DNA from: Molanna angustata
Lineage: Eukaryota > Arthropoda > Insecta > Trichoptera > Molannidae
NCBI GenBank assembly: GCA_963576475.1
Contig: OY754979.1
Location: forward strand, 24,597,034 to 24,661,033
Reading direction: 5' to 3'
Length of the DNA stretch: 64,000 bases
The notes below the pieces were generated by a model. It ran no database searches. It saw only the letters and a program-made list of their open reading frames with translations, and was not told the DNA's origin. This document shows positions 42,958 to 53,312 of this stretch, piece after piece; position 1 is the first letter of the stretch, and each line of letters begins with the position of its first letter. The position numbers were made by a program, and so were the translations under genes.

Positions 42958-43840
42958 ATGACGACCAGTGATGTCAGCCCAGTAACGCGCCGTTTGTTGA
43001 TCACCGATAGGAACTCAAAGCTCTCATTCCTAACTGACACGGGCGCAGACTTGTGTGTTTTTCCGTGTAACAAAGTCCAGGACCGGCGCGAGAAATCCGA
43101 CTACACACTTGCCGCAACAAATTGTAAATCAATTGCAACATATGGCACAATCACTATTACCCTAAATCTTGGTCTTCGCCGTGAAATCACATGGAGGTTT
43201 ATCGTTGCAGACATGACAAGTCCCATAATTGGTACCGATTTGTTAGGTCACTATAATCTACTTGCCGATATCCATAACCAGAGGTTCGTCGACCAAGTCA
43301 CAAGACTGACATCATCTGGTCGCACCTCCGTTGGGAAGATCCTTCAAGACTGTCACAGGTACAACACCGTACCATCGACTGCTGCAAAGGTTCCCAGACC
43401 TCACGCGGCCAAGCGGCACCATCACAGAACCACGTCACTCCACACGCCATCACATTCGCACAACTGCAGGACCCCCAGTTGCTGAACGTCCCAGGCGTCT
43501 TGCTCCTGAAAGACTTGCAACCGCCAAAAAGGAATTGGATACCATGGTACGCCGTGGTATCGCGCAACCATCAGAAAGTTCTTGGACATCTCTCCATTGC
43601 ACCTTGTGCCAAAAGTCATCAACTAATGGCGACCTTGTGGAGATTATCGCAGCCTGAATGCCAGGACAATACCAGATTGATATCCTGTGCAGGATATTGA
43701 GGACTTCGCTCAGTCATTGAGCAGCACAAATTTTTTCTCTACAATCAACCTTGTGCGCGTTTAAAACCAGATACCATTAGCTCCTGAAGACATACTGAAA
43801 ACCGCAATCACAACCAATGGCAGACGCTTGCAAGTCAAAA
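42958..43840 (+). pseudogene. Ty3/gypsy protease and RT N-terminus
   Basis: Directly after the LINE tail comes SPVTRRLLITDRNSKLSFLTDTGADLCVFP; the DTGA triad is the active site of a retroviral-type aspartic protease. Further on are IIGTDLLGHYNLL and, in a second frame from about 43330, TTAGPPVAERPRRLAPERL and AKKELDTMVRRGIAQPSESSW, the usual entry into gypsy RT. Frame changes follow near 43600 and 43680, and RT palm-like words (DIEDFAQSL, FFSTINL) appear before the element stops at about 43840. RT catalysis, RNase H and integrase are missing. Confidence 0.85.
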
Positions 43841-43841
43841 A

Positions 43842-44001
43842 ATAAAAGTTTTATACGATCTTTTAATTTTGATTTATATAATAAAGCTTCCTGGCTCTGT
43901 GGTTGTGATAAACTAAATATTTTTTTGTTGTCCGTGTATAATTTACGGCGGAGATTCGACTTGGACAGTAAACGGTGTCAGTGATTTGAGTCACTTGTTA
44001 C
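43842..44001 (+). pseudogene. hAT transposase copy 2, TTF zinc-finger part
   Basis: Matches 32925-33080 of copy 1 with few changes: RSFNFDLYNKASWLCGCDKLN and, after a frame slip in the T run near 43922, CCPCIIYGGDSTW and NGVSDLSHL. It ends inside what is the 64-bp unit of copy 1, where pogo-type sequence begins at about 44000. The rest of the gene resumes at 45231. Confidence 0.75.
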
Positions 44002-45232
44002 GACTAAGCTGTATCAACATGGCTTCGCACCAATCCAGGGATGGTAGTCACCGTGCGACAAGTTGCTGAACTATTTGGTAAAGCGTTTGGTAAAGCGTTT
44101 GTTAAAACAGCTACAATGTCAATTGCTATCAACGGATTTAAAACCACTGGTATTTGGCCACACGATCCCAGTGTTTTTTCAGAAAACGATTTTGTTGCCT
44201 CTTTGACAACAGAGATTCCTTTTGTTGGAGATCTTTCTTCTAGTTAAAGTCAAGAAGGTGTAGAAATAAGGGGACTAACAACTGCAATCAATGTCACAGC
44301 GCTTTTTTCTCCAACCTTTGATAACATCAACAACTGTAGATACTGTGGCAGCGCCTCCTACAACAACAGCAACGAGCACTGCAGTTGTTGTAACATCTCC
44401 TGCTACTTCAACAGTTGTGACAACTAGTACAACTGAAGTTACCACAGATATAATTTTGAATCCTTCCCCTGGATTGGCCTAATCCAGTGCAAGATAAAAA
44501 TAACTTCACCTTGGTCAGCCCAAAGCAACTAATGCCTCTTCCAGTGACCAAGAAGACATTAAGAGTGACCAAAAGACGCGGTAAAACTGCTATCATAACC
44601 TCTTCACCCTATAAACAGGAGTTAGAAGAATTGAATGTGACACAGAAAAGTTAAAAAAGCAAAACAAGGAAATCAGACAGAGAAAAAAGGAGGAAAAACA
44701 GATAAAGGAAGAGAAACAAAAACTACTCAAGACTAAAAGCCACAAAGAAATCTAATCCAAAGAAACGTATTAGACAATCGTCTTCTGAAGAGAGTGATGT
44801 TGAAACCGAAAATACTCCATGCCTATATTGTACAGGGCTATATTTTGACTCCAAGGAAGGTTGGATAGCTTGTTCTTCTTGTGGTAAATGGTCACATTGT
44901 AGCTGCGCAGGGGTGGATGATGATGATGCCGAAGCACATTCATTTGCGAGTTCTGTACTCCTGAATAGTCAAGAGAGTGGCTATACCCCATCTTGTCCAT
45001 TAGGACCACCCCATCTTACCCGACCTAGCGGGCATAATGGGGTGATATGTCATTTTCTACATTTTGTTATTTTATTAATAATGCTATGGTTCTATGTTCC
45101 TGATTTAAATTTAATATATAAGATTGATAACTACAGGATTGATTAAGAATAAATATGGTTATGAAACCATGAGCCACTATGATTTCTGGAGCTTTAAACC
45201 TTAACTACCCCATCTTGCCAGGTGTTCCCCTA
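44002..45232 (+). pseudogene. Right half of a second pogo/Tigger element (transposase C-terminus, zinc finger, right TIR)
   Basis: The frame near 44035-44246 reads VTVRQVAELFGKAF, SIAINGFKTTGIWPHDPSVFSENDF, the post-catalytic part of pogo/Tigger transposases. A threonine-rich and then strongly basic stretch follows. A PHD-like finger lies at about 44818-44970 (CLYCTGLYFDSKEGWIACSSCGKWSHCSC and a terminal CEFC-like pair in a shifted frame). The non-coding end has CCCCATCTT motifs at 44985, 45008 and 45207 and finishes GCCAGGTGTTCCCC at 45230 next to TA. The catalytic core and left end are missing. It invaded hAT copy 2: hAT sequence resumes exactly at the TA. Confidence 0.75.
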
Positions 45233-46320
45233 TATTTTGTCGAAATTAATTGACTGTGTCAAATTTTGTGGGGCTTATGAAATAGCATTACATGGTCACG
45301 ATGAAAAGACCGAATCTAGCAACCGTGGAATTTTTTTAGATTTGATAGACTTTGTATCAGAACTTGACAGATGTATGAAACAAACAAACAAACAACGGCA
45401 ACCATTTTTAAAGGAACATCTAAAACTATACAAAACGAAATATTAGATGCAATTGTAGAAGTTTATCATTCCAAAATAAGTAATCAAATTTTAGAAAGCG
45501 AGTTCATCTCAATTCAAGCCGAAGAAACAACAGACGTGTCAACTGTTTCACAAATGGTTCTTATTATTCGCTATGAACACAACGGTAATATACATGAACG
45601 TTTCTGGAAATATTTAAAACCGACATCGAGTAATGCGGACGGGATATCAGCAACTATTTTGCACGAATTAGAATTGTTAAAAATACCACAAAATAAATTA
45701 ATAGCTCAATGTTATGACGGAGCTTCAGTGATGAATGGAAAAACCGGAGGCGTACAAGTGAAAATTCAAAAACTATTCCCTTATGCTTATTCTGTTCATT
45801 GTTACGCACATCAACTTAACCTTATCATTCAGAATGCAGTGTCAGAAAATAAAGAAGTTCAAAGATTTTTTGCTCATTCACAAGCGTTCCCTAATTTTTT
45901 TTCAGGTCGCCCAAATGTGTCGAAATTCTTAATCAAATCGTTCATAAAAAATAGCCTGCAGCCCCACAAACCAGATGGAATTTTAATTCAAGAACTGTCA
46001 AAACCATCAACACTTATACCGAGTCCCTAATTGAATGTATGGATCATATTTTAAAATCAGATAAGAATGATATGAATACCATTAAACAAGCAGATATGCT
46101 ATTGCGATATTTAAAAGACGAAACATTTGTATATTGGTTAAACTTTTACCAGAAAATCTTACCACAGTGCGATATTTTATTTCAATAACTTCAAAAATGA
46201 AACATAGACTCCTTGTGAGTTAAGAAATATATTTCCGATTTTGAAACGTCAATACAGGCCATACGAGAAACATCAGTATATGAGCCTCCAAATAGGGGAA
46301 TTAAAACTAGCAAATCAAAA
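45231..46320 (+). pseudogene. hAT transposase (ZMYM1-like) copy 2, core
   Basis: Better preserved than copy 1. It has LSKLIDCVKFCGAYEIALHGHDEK, GIFLDLIDFVSELD, and after a frame slip near 45390 TSKTIQNEILDAIVEVYHS, EFISIQAEETTDVSTVSQMV, then YDGASVMNGKTGGVQVKI and YSVHCYAHQLNLIIQNAV. The last two contain the second catalytic aspartate and the C-x2-H motif of hAT enzymes. One conserved acidic residue of DETTD appears as E (AEETTD). A frameshift near 45990 and truncation at about 46320, where FLYWCH sequence begins, end it. The dimerisation domain is absent. Confidence 0.8.
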
Positions 46321-46402
46321 TAGAGTACGAATATATAATTGTTGAAAAAGAAAACAGAAAACTGTTATTTCAGTCTCATTTATTTGTAATATTTTTTGTA
46401 AA
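46321..46402 (+). pseudogene. FLYWCH exon fragment, copy D
   Basis: About 80 bp matching the start of the FLYWCH exon (EYIIVEKENRKLLFQSHLFV), again starting TAGAGTAC in place of ATGGAGTAC. It is joined to the hAT tail at the same point as in copy C. It is cut off before the finger. Confidence 0.6.
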
Positions 46403-46576
46403 AACTGCAGGAGCCACAGTTGCAGAACGTCCCAGGCGTCTTGCTCCTGAATGACTTGCCATACCTTGGTATCGCGCAACCATCAGAAAGTTCTTGGGCA
46501 TCTCCATTGCACCTTGTGCCAAAAGTCATCAACCAATGGTGACCTTGTGGAGATTATCGCAGCCTGAATGCCAGGA
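46403..46576 (+). pseudogene. Second copy of the gypsy RT-entry segment
   Basis: Aligns with 43461-43665: CAGAACGTCCCAGGCGTCTTGC, CAACCATCAGAAAGTTCTTGG, CTCCATTGCACCTTGTGCC and GAGATTATCGCAGCCTGAATG are shared, with an internal deletion of about 25 bp. Another copy of the same gypsy family, or a local duplication. Confidence 0.75.
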
Positions 46577-46956
46577 AGCCCTGAAGAAGTCTCTCCAAAA
46601 GATCGTGGACTGGTCGGCGACAGGGGAGCTTTCACCAGCTTCTCTGTTTGAAAAGATTTCAGAAAAAATTTCGGCTAAATCAGATTTTTCAAAAACGTCC
46701 AGGGATCTGACGCAGATGGTGTGCGGAAAAAGGGCTAGCATCATCAGGCAAAGGAGGGAACAGTTCCTCACTCACCTTAAGGACAAGGGGGTCCAGTCTA
46801 CCTTTAGACGGATCCCTCCTAGCTCCAACCATCTATTTGAATCAGAAGGATTGGCAGCCTCCATTCAGAGGATGGGAGGACTAGAAAAATGCCTCCAACG
46901 TTCTATTCCGTCTTCTGTATCAGAACCTGGGCCTTCGGGTATAGGATTTCAGTAAA
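46577..46956 (+). pseudogene. Unassigned retroelement-like protein segment
   Basis: An open stretch of about 125 residues ending at a TAA near 46953. It is helical and charged (KKSLQKIVDWSATGELSP, SLFEKISEKISAKSDFSKTS, RQRREQFLTHLKDKGVQ, LAASIQRMGGLEKCLQRS). I do not recognise it firmly. The style (helical bundle, RRxxxLxxL, P/S-rich end) is like a Gag-type protein from DIRS-like or other tyrosine-recombinase elements, but I offer that only as a guess. It follows the gypsy scrap without a gap. Confidence 0.4.
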
Positions 46957-48085
46957 AGAGGGCTCAGAAGAGACTTTATAGTCAGGTCTTAAACCTTTTT
47001 TTCAGGCTCCAAATAAACGAAATGATCATCAGTGAAAATCAATTTATCAGTGAAATGTTGCCTATATTAGAGACATCAATATTGAAAACATAGGCAAATT
47101 GATCCCAAATGGGATCAGTTCTGGGATAAAACCGGTCATTATTCTCCAGGTGTGAAAAAACCAGAATGTGTCAAAAATATTATAACCGAACACATTCGCT
47201 CATTCCCTGTCATGCCCTCGCATTATTCAAGAGCAAATGCAGAAAAACTGTACCTGGAATGGGATCTTAACCTTCAGACAATGTATCAACTCTACGTGGA
47301 AGATTGTCAATCAAAAAATATTGAGGCGGAAAAAATTAATTTGTATTGGGACATCTTCAAAAAAATGAATTTGTCCTTTTTTAAACCCAAAAAGGATTTG
47401 TGTGACACATGAGTTGGAGCAAAACAAGGATTACCAAATGTCACATCTTGTAAAAAAGATTTAGCAAGAGAATATAAGAATAAGTCAAAAGAAGAGGCAC
47501 TGAAGGGAGTGAAACATTTATCAGAATTTGATTTGCAGGCCGTTTTATACTGCCCTAAATTGACTTCAAAGGCACTTTTTTACAAAAATAAACTGTGCGT
47601 ATATAACTTCACCATATTGTCCGTCGACAAAAAAGAAGCATATTATGTATGGCACGAAGGTGTCGCCAAGAGAGGCTCTGTCGAGACATCCTCATCCCTT
47701 TTTAACTATTTAAAAATGGAGGCAGATGGAAAGCCTTTTGATTTCTTTTCCGATACGTGTGGCGGGCAAAATCGCAATTTCATTGTGAGTACAATGTTTT
47801 TACTGGATATACCAGTCATAAATCATATTTTTTTTCTGGGCACTCACAGATGGAGTGTGATAGTGTGCATGCACAAATAGGCTAAAAAACAAAGAACATA
47901 GATATATATGAACCGTCGCAGTAGTATACAGCAATAAGAATGGTGGGATCTAAAATTAAATCAAGAACGCAGCATATTGTCAAAGAAATGACATGCAAAA
48001 AAAAATATATTACAAATAAGAAATGTGACACTGATGGGGAGAAAGTCAATTGGTTGAAAATCGTTTGGTTCCAATATAGAAAGTG
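46957..48085 (+). pseudogene. Insect DDE-like transposase-type gene, main exon
   Basis: Conserved words of a family I know only as uncharacterised insect proteins appear in order: HIRSFPVMPSHYSRANAEK, MYQLYVEDCQ, FFKPKKDLCDT (the CxxC partner is lost to a frameshift at 47410), VLYCPKLTSKALFYKNKL, GSVETSSSLFNYL, FFSDTCGGQNRNFI and, in a third frame, GHSQMECDSVHAQI. The D...NCGGQNRN...H...E-D-S-V-H pattern suggests a nuclease/DDE-type active site. Frameshifts near 47410 and 47845 and a stop at about 47880 make it dead. It ends at KIVWFQYRK beside GTGAGATAAG, a good splice donor. Confidence 0.6.
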
Positions 48086-48331
48086 AGATAAGAATACACT
48101 ATTTATTTTATTATATTGCAGAATTATAATTTTGATCATATATTATTTCATCTTACAAATTATTTTTTACTTTATTATTTCATCCGTTAAATCCAACTGA
48201 GTGTGAGGTACGTGACTTTTCCCACGTTGTCTAACTACCCTGCACAAAAGTATATGATTTAGTACCTAGGTCCTAGGTATATATATATTTTTTAATATTA
48301 TGTATGTATATATTTTTTTCCAGGTAAAAAA
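48086..48331. other. Intron-like A+T-rich spacer
   Basis: Non-coding. Ends with TTTTTTTCCAG (about 48310-48324), a splice acceptor in front of a pogo-type start codon. Confidence 0.4.
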
Positions 48332-48582
48332 ATGGTACGAAATTACATAAAAAAGACGAAAAGGGGAGAAATTCCAGTAAGTGTCTATGAAAATGCTGCT
48401 GCTGAGATCGAGGCTACAAACGTGTCGCTTCGTAAAGCTGCAGTCTCTTTTGGTGTCAATTATATGACACTAAAGCGATTTATTGATAGGATAAAAGCAG
48501 CTACTAATTCTAATGTCGTTTATGCCAATCCTGGGCAGATTTTTACTCTGGAGCAAGAGAATATTTCGCTCAGACAATGAGC
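48332..48582 (+). pseudogene. pogo/Tigger transposase N-terminal helix-turn-helix
   Basis: MVRNYIKKTKRGEIPVSVYE, then IEATNVSLRKAAVSFGVNYMTLKRF: the pipsqueak-type helix-turn-helix that opens Tigger/pogo transposases and binds the element ends. After EQENISLRQ comes a TGA at 48578. The catalytic part is missing. A splice acceptor immediately upstream fits the two-exon structure of such genes. Confidence 0.7.
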
Positions 48583-48654
48583 AGAAATCTCAACGGGAGA
48601 TACATGGTACGTTGACCATTCAAGTCAAGCTATCCATTGTTAGGTGAGACAAAG

Positions 48655-48790
48655 GACTAGGCAATCAGGCGTTTCCATCAGTTGGAGAGACGGCTTTCCA
48701 AGGATGCGAACTTAAAATGGGAGTATTCCAAATTCATTCATGAGTACATATCATTGGGGTATATGGAGCGGACATGTATGTCAGATATTT
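48655..48790 (+). pseudogene. BEL/Pao pol fragment upstream of RT
   Basis: About 45 residues: RRFHQLERRLSKDANLKWEY, SKFIHEYISLGYMER. This is the helical stretch that precedes the RT in BEL/Pao polyproteins. Both neighbours are absent. It is embedded between the pogo fragment and the MADF-like region. Confidence 0.6.
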
Positions 48791-48799
48791 TAACATCAG

Positions 48800-50152
48800 G
48801 CTCACTGACAGAAGGTCTGTCTGCGCCAAGTTCACAGACAACATGCCTAATGAAAGTGGTCTTTCTCCAGACGCATCAACAGAGGGGTCAGCTAGGCTGC
48901 TTACCCCAAGCACACCGAATGCAGACCCATGGACATTCGTCCTGTCAACCCCGGGCCCACAGACAGCAGGCCCATCGATAGCAGGGCCATCAAAAGTAGG
49001 TCCATCTAGACGCAATAGAAGTGTGCAGCACAATGGATTTTGAGGATTCACTGAGAAGATCCCGAGAAGATTTGTGCCGTGCCATTACGTCACACGGTGA
49101 CAAACTTCTAGAAGGAATGAGGCTTATAAGCGAGGCACTTTTGGCAATTGCCAATAGACATTCATTGAGAAGATCCCGAGAATATTTGTGACGCGCCATT
49201 ACGTCACACTGTGACAAACTTCTAGAAGGAATGAGGCTTATAAGCGAGGCACTTTTGGCAATTGCCAATAAACATTCATTGAGAAGATTTGTGCTGCGCC
49301 TGTGGTGCGCCATTACGTCACACGGTGACAAACTTCTAGAAGGAATGAGGCTTATAAGCGAGGCACTTTTGGCAATTGCCAATAAACATTCATTGAGAAG
49401 ATTTGTGGTGCGCCATTACGTCACACGGTGACAAACTTCTAGAAGGAATGAGGCTTATAAGCGAGGCACTTTTGGCAATTGCCAATAAACATTCATTGAG
49501 AATATTTGTGCCGCGCCATTACGTCACACGGTGACAAACTTCTAGAAGGAATGAGGCTTATAAGCGAGGCACTTTTGGCAATTGCCAATAGACATTCATT
49601 GAGAAGATCCCGAGAATATTTGTGACGCGCCATTACGTCACACTGTGACAAACTTCTAGAAGGAATGAGGCTTATAAGCGAGGCACTTTTGGCAATTGCC
49701 AATAAACATTCATTGAGAATATTTGTGCCGCGCCATTACGTCACACGGTGACAAACTTCTAGAAGGAATGAGGCTTATAAGCGAGGCACTTTTGGCAATC
49801 GCCAATTAACCTTGATTTTTTTTTTAAAAATACCTGATCATTTACAAATGCAAACTAAATTAGATATATTAAAAGTTATAAATGACGCCCAATCTTCCAG
49901 TTATCAGAACACATTGTGGGATTATGTAAGGCCAAATACATATTGTGTGCATCAAGTAACACATTATTCGAGAAGCCACACATATTTTGTACCTACACAT
50001 TTCACTGAAGAGACAAGAACCACAGCACCTTAAGAAACTCGTGAGCAAATGATCCAAGTACAATCGCCTCTATCGGTGGATTCGACCAAAACTCACAAAT
50101 CGCATGATAGTCTACCATACATAGAATTTTTCAATTCCATTAATGATGAATA
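48800..50152 (+). pseudogene. C-terminal half of a MADF/Myb-like DNA-binding protein with amplified exon
   Basis: A P/S/G-rich linker (ARLLTPSTPNADPW, PGPQTAGPSIAGPSKVGPSR) leads to DSLRRSREDLCRAITSHGDKLLEGMRLISEALLAIAN, the coiled-coil segment typical of MADF or Myb-like proteins encoded by Harbinger-type elements. This coding segment is then repeated seven times (49043-49806). Downstream, PDHLQMQTKLDILKVINDAQ and a short tail ending at 50030 look like the BESS-like end of the same protein, with a stop in the remaining tail to about 50150. The N-terminal DNA-binding domain is absent. Confidence 0.5.
49043..49806. repeat. 103/114-bp tandem array, seven units
   Basis: Each unit carries GCGCCATTACGTCACAC, GTGACAAACTTCTAGAAGG, AATGAGGCTTATAAGCGAGG and the perfect palindrome TTGGCAATTGCCAA. 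The palindrome starts at 49141, 49255, 49369, 49472, 49575, 49689 and (variant) 49792, so periods are 114, 114, 103, 103, 114 and 103. The 11-bp difference is the presence or absence of a GATCCCGAGAA-like segment. The array amplifies a coding exon and, because 103 is not a multiple of three, breaks its frame. Confidence 0.94.
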
Positions 50153-50755
50153 ATTTTTTCCATATAAAATCTATCAAATGTAATTTTTTTTAAAAAAGTA
50201 TTTTTTATAATATATTTCTTTGTTAATGTTAATTGAATGATACTTTGTCACGTTGTTTACAACATTACTTATTTTCTTATCTCTTATTAGGTATGGAAGT
50301 CCAAAAAAAGAAGTGATTAATAATCGAAGTATAGGAGTCAATACCTGTAAAAACCTTACTCCAATAGAAGGTTGATGTAGATAATTTGCAAAACTGCAGT
50401 AACGGGCCTTCTACAGATAATGGAGTCAGGGTTAACGATTTGTATTTTCTTTTTGTTAAATAAAAAGATTCCTTTTCATTAAATAAAAAGCGAAAGCAAA
50501 GAAGACAATGCTTAACAGATTTATTCTTATATTTATGAATTAGCAATAATACTATCAGTATCCAGTATTGTTATATAATGAGCATCATCAGAATTGAATT
50601 TATTTATAATTAATATAACATCTATTTAATATATCATCATATAACAAGCACAAGTTTTTAAACTTTATTGGGACAGTGCCTATTGAAAAAAAAAACTGTA
50701 ATAATTTAAATTTTTGTACTATGTGTCTGTTTATATTATGTATACTTAAAAAAAA
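50153..50755. other. A+T-rich spacer, nothing recognised
   Basis: No gene. Short frames only, with A- and T-rich runs. Confidence 0.5.
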
Positions 50756-51420
50756 ATCTGTCTTATTTTAATACATGGAGTGTGACTTTGGAGGGAATGA
50801 AGACATAGGTTGTGATATACTTATTGATAACACAAAGCTACCCAAAGTGTCACACTTCAAGTATCTGGGATCCGTGTTAACTAGTAATGCTCAAGTGGAT
50901 GAGGACGTTAATCATCGTACAAGTACAGCATGGTTAAAATGGATATCTCTTTCTGGCATACTCTGCGATACAAGGATCAAAACAAAAAGCAAAGTCTATA
51001 AGACAGTGGTAAGACCTGCAATGTTGTACGGCGCAGAGTACTGGACAACATCTAAAAGGCTTGAGCAACAGTTGCATACAACTGAGATGAAAATGCTGCG
51101 CTGGGCGGGTGGTGTAACACGGATAGACAGAATCCGCAATGAGTATATCAGAAGGTCATTCAAGGTGGCACCAATAATTGAAAAGCTGAAGGAAAGCAGG
51201 ATGAGATGGAAAGCGCTCAACATCCCAGCTAGACCTAGGGGTAGACGCAGACCCACAGCAACATGGTGGTCCAACATTGAGAAGGAGCTGGCAGCTCAGA
51301 GTGTTCCCGTTGTGACGACCCAGGACAGAAGATCCTGGCGCTTGCGTACAAAGAGGCCCGACCCTGGATAAACCGGGATAGAGGGACAGGAAAAAGAAGA
51401 TCTGTCTTATTTTAATACAT
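50756..51420 (+). mobile_element. 5'-truncated RTE-type LINE with 21-bp TSD
   Basis: The same 21 bases, starting ATCTGTCTTATT, stand at 50756-50776 and 51400-51420. Between them (50777-51399) is the C-terminal end of an RTE/BovB-like RT: VSHFKYLGSVLTSNAQVDED, STAWLKWISLSGILCD, YKTVVRPAMLYGAEYW, TTEMKMLRWAGGVTR, RGRRRPTATWW and a stop at 51369. The 3' end is GGACAGGAAAAAGAAG with no long poly(A), as in RTE elements. The open frame (198 residues) is intact but lacks endonuclease and RT palm. Confidence 0.92.
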
Positions 51421-51725
51421 CAACAAACTACAAAATGAAATAACTCTCCTCAAGTTAAATGATAACAAGAGAGATCAACAGAGTAGACTTATTAATGTAG
51501 AAATAAAGGATGTATCAACCTCTAAAATTGAGAATACACTAAATACTCTAAATCAATTGCCAAGGCTGTTGACTTCAACCTCTACGAAAATGACATTGAG
51601 TTTTGCACCAGAACAATTGTAGTCAAATTTGTATCCAGGAAACGGAAAGAAGCTATCTATGCCACAAGAAAGACCAAGAGATTATTATCAACCATTTAAC
51701 CATCTTCAACAAAAACCTTCTAAGG
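51421..51725 (+). pseudogene. LINE ORF1 fragment
   Basis: In shifting frames: LNDNKRDQQSRLINVEIKDV (the R-x-x-N-I/V-E-I start of an RNA-recognition domain) and FCTRTIVVKFVSRKRKEAIY (its C-terminal strand). This pairing is typical of L1- or RTE-group ORF1 proteins. It is truncated and frame-broken, and follows the right TSD of the RTE insert, so it was the pre-existing target. Confidence 0.5.
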
Positions 51726-52584
51726 AATAGGTATGTGTGGGAAAAAATCACCAGATTTTTTGTTGTCGTTCGGATGTTTCTCCACCAATCCTCATACAAT
51801 CAGAAACAGACTTAAAGAAGACAACCTAATTAATATCTCGTATTTGATTGCCTTATAACATGTCTTGCCTTTTACCACCCCTATTGTCTATTTACCATCA
51901 ATACTTGCATCAAACTTATTTTTCATTTTAACTTTATACTATGTTTTATTTTATTTTCACATAGTCATTTATATCTACTGCTTCCACTGTCCTATTACTC
52001 ACTATTACCATTCCTATTCCATTTATTTTGTAAAATAACCCATGCCGGTAAGTTATACATGAAAATGCTTACTTACACCCACCGCGATGGAACTTTGGTA
52101 ACACACATTATAACTTATATCGTGTCATCACATCTTTCGCCGACACCAAAGATTTCCACTGGAATCACCGCATCTCTGGTAGTAAAAACCCCGACATACT
52201 CACACCTTTAACCAATCAGAAGACAGATGACGCCATTTCCAGCCGTCTTCAAAAAAAAAACTGAAGTAAAATAATTACATTTACTAAGCAGAGAGTCCCG
52301 CGTTTTTAATGTCCACTGCATTGATATTTTGAATACCAATTTTGATTTGATATTGATGAAAATTTTGTTAACAGATCCAAGTAAGTAATATCTTGTTGTT
52401 TTTATTCATTACATAACATATTTTAACCTCAATTTCTGCAATGTGTACAAAACTCTATGAAATTCAGGTAACATTGACCCGGGCCAATGTTAAGTACCAG
52501 ACTATTATTTAATGACATATTTTTCTTTCATATGTAATGCAAGTTTTCCTTATATGAAATTTAATATTCAGTGATTTTTATAGC
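51726..52584. other. Non-coding stretch
   Basis: About 860 bp without a recognised gene. TTGTTAACAGATCCAAGTAAGTAA near 52366 has donor-like words, and the region may hold the 5' end of the following Tigger element. Confidence 0.4.
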
Positions 52585-53312
52585 TTGTCCAACTTAACTG
52601 CTACAATGCCGAGGAAAAATACCAATACTACTTCACCTGGAACTCGAAATTATGGAACAAATACAAATTATTCACAAGAGAAGCTTGAAGAAGCATTACA
52701 AAAAATAAGAAGTGGTGAAATAAGCCAACGACAAGCTTCTTTAACTTACAACATTCCACAAAGTACTATTAAAAAACAAGCTTCATGGTAAACATGATAA
52801 GAATGTAGGCAAATCAGAATTTTATTCCAAAGATGAGGAATGACATTTTGTTAAGCATACTATTGCTTTGAGTGACATCAGACTCATTTATTATACATTT
52901 TGTATTTAGATACAAATAATCGAATTATTCCAAAATTTAGGAATAATACGCCTGGCTGGGAATGGGGAAAATTGTTCATGGATAGAAACCCTGAAATGAA
53001 ACAGATGGTTGCCTGAAACATATCCAGAAAAAGAGCACAAGTTGATAAACAGTCAGTCAATAGTTTTTTTTGATCGCCTCGAAAATGAATTGAAAGATGT
53101 GCCTCCTAGCAATCTCTTTAATTTTGACGAGACTGGATTTCACGACAATCCTAAGAATCATAAACTTCTCTTCAGAAGATCATATTGACATCCCGAAATA
53201 ATAAAGAACTCAACAAAGAGTTGCTATACTGTGATGTTTTGCGGAAACACAGTTGGCAAATTACTACCACCATACATAATATTTAAAGGAAAACATAAAT
53301 GGTCACATATTA
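52585..53312 (+). pseudogene. Tigger/pogo transposase, N-terminal and first catalytic part
   Basis: The helix-turn-helix reads YSQEKLEEALQKIRSGEISQ, RQASLTYNIPQSTIKK (to 52790). After frame shifts it continues GWEWGKLFMDRNPEM, VDKQSVNSFFDRLENELKDVPP, then NLFNFDETGFHDNPKN, which holds the first catalytic aspartate, and TVMFCGNTVGKLLPPYIIFKG. Several frameshifts and stops. The gene is interrupted at about 53313 and resumes at 53637. Confidence 0.75.

Larger units (their letters stand above)
37026..42970 (+). mobile_element. Full-length two-ORF LINE with RNase H and 14-bp TSD
   Basis: The 14-bp sequence AATGACGACCAGTG stands at 37026-37039 and again at 42957-42970. Between them lie a G+C-rich 5' UTR of about 350 bp (37040-37393, starting GGGGGCAAAGGGGG), two long uninterrupted ORFs, a 60-bp 3' UTR and a poly(A) tail (42943-42957). 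The exact TSD, tail and open frames show a young, apparently complete insertion. The ORF2 domain set (endonuclease, RT, RNase H, terminal CCHC-like finger) places it in the I/LOA/R1-type group of LINEs. The target is a Ty3/gypsy protease gene, whose frame continues on both sides. Confidence 0.93.

Noticed and set aside
50277..50546. Minus-strand 89-codon frame
   Set aside because: No similarity recognised, in an A+T-rich spacer; treated as chance.
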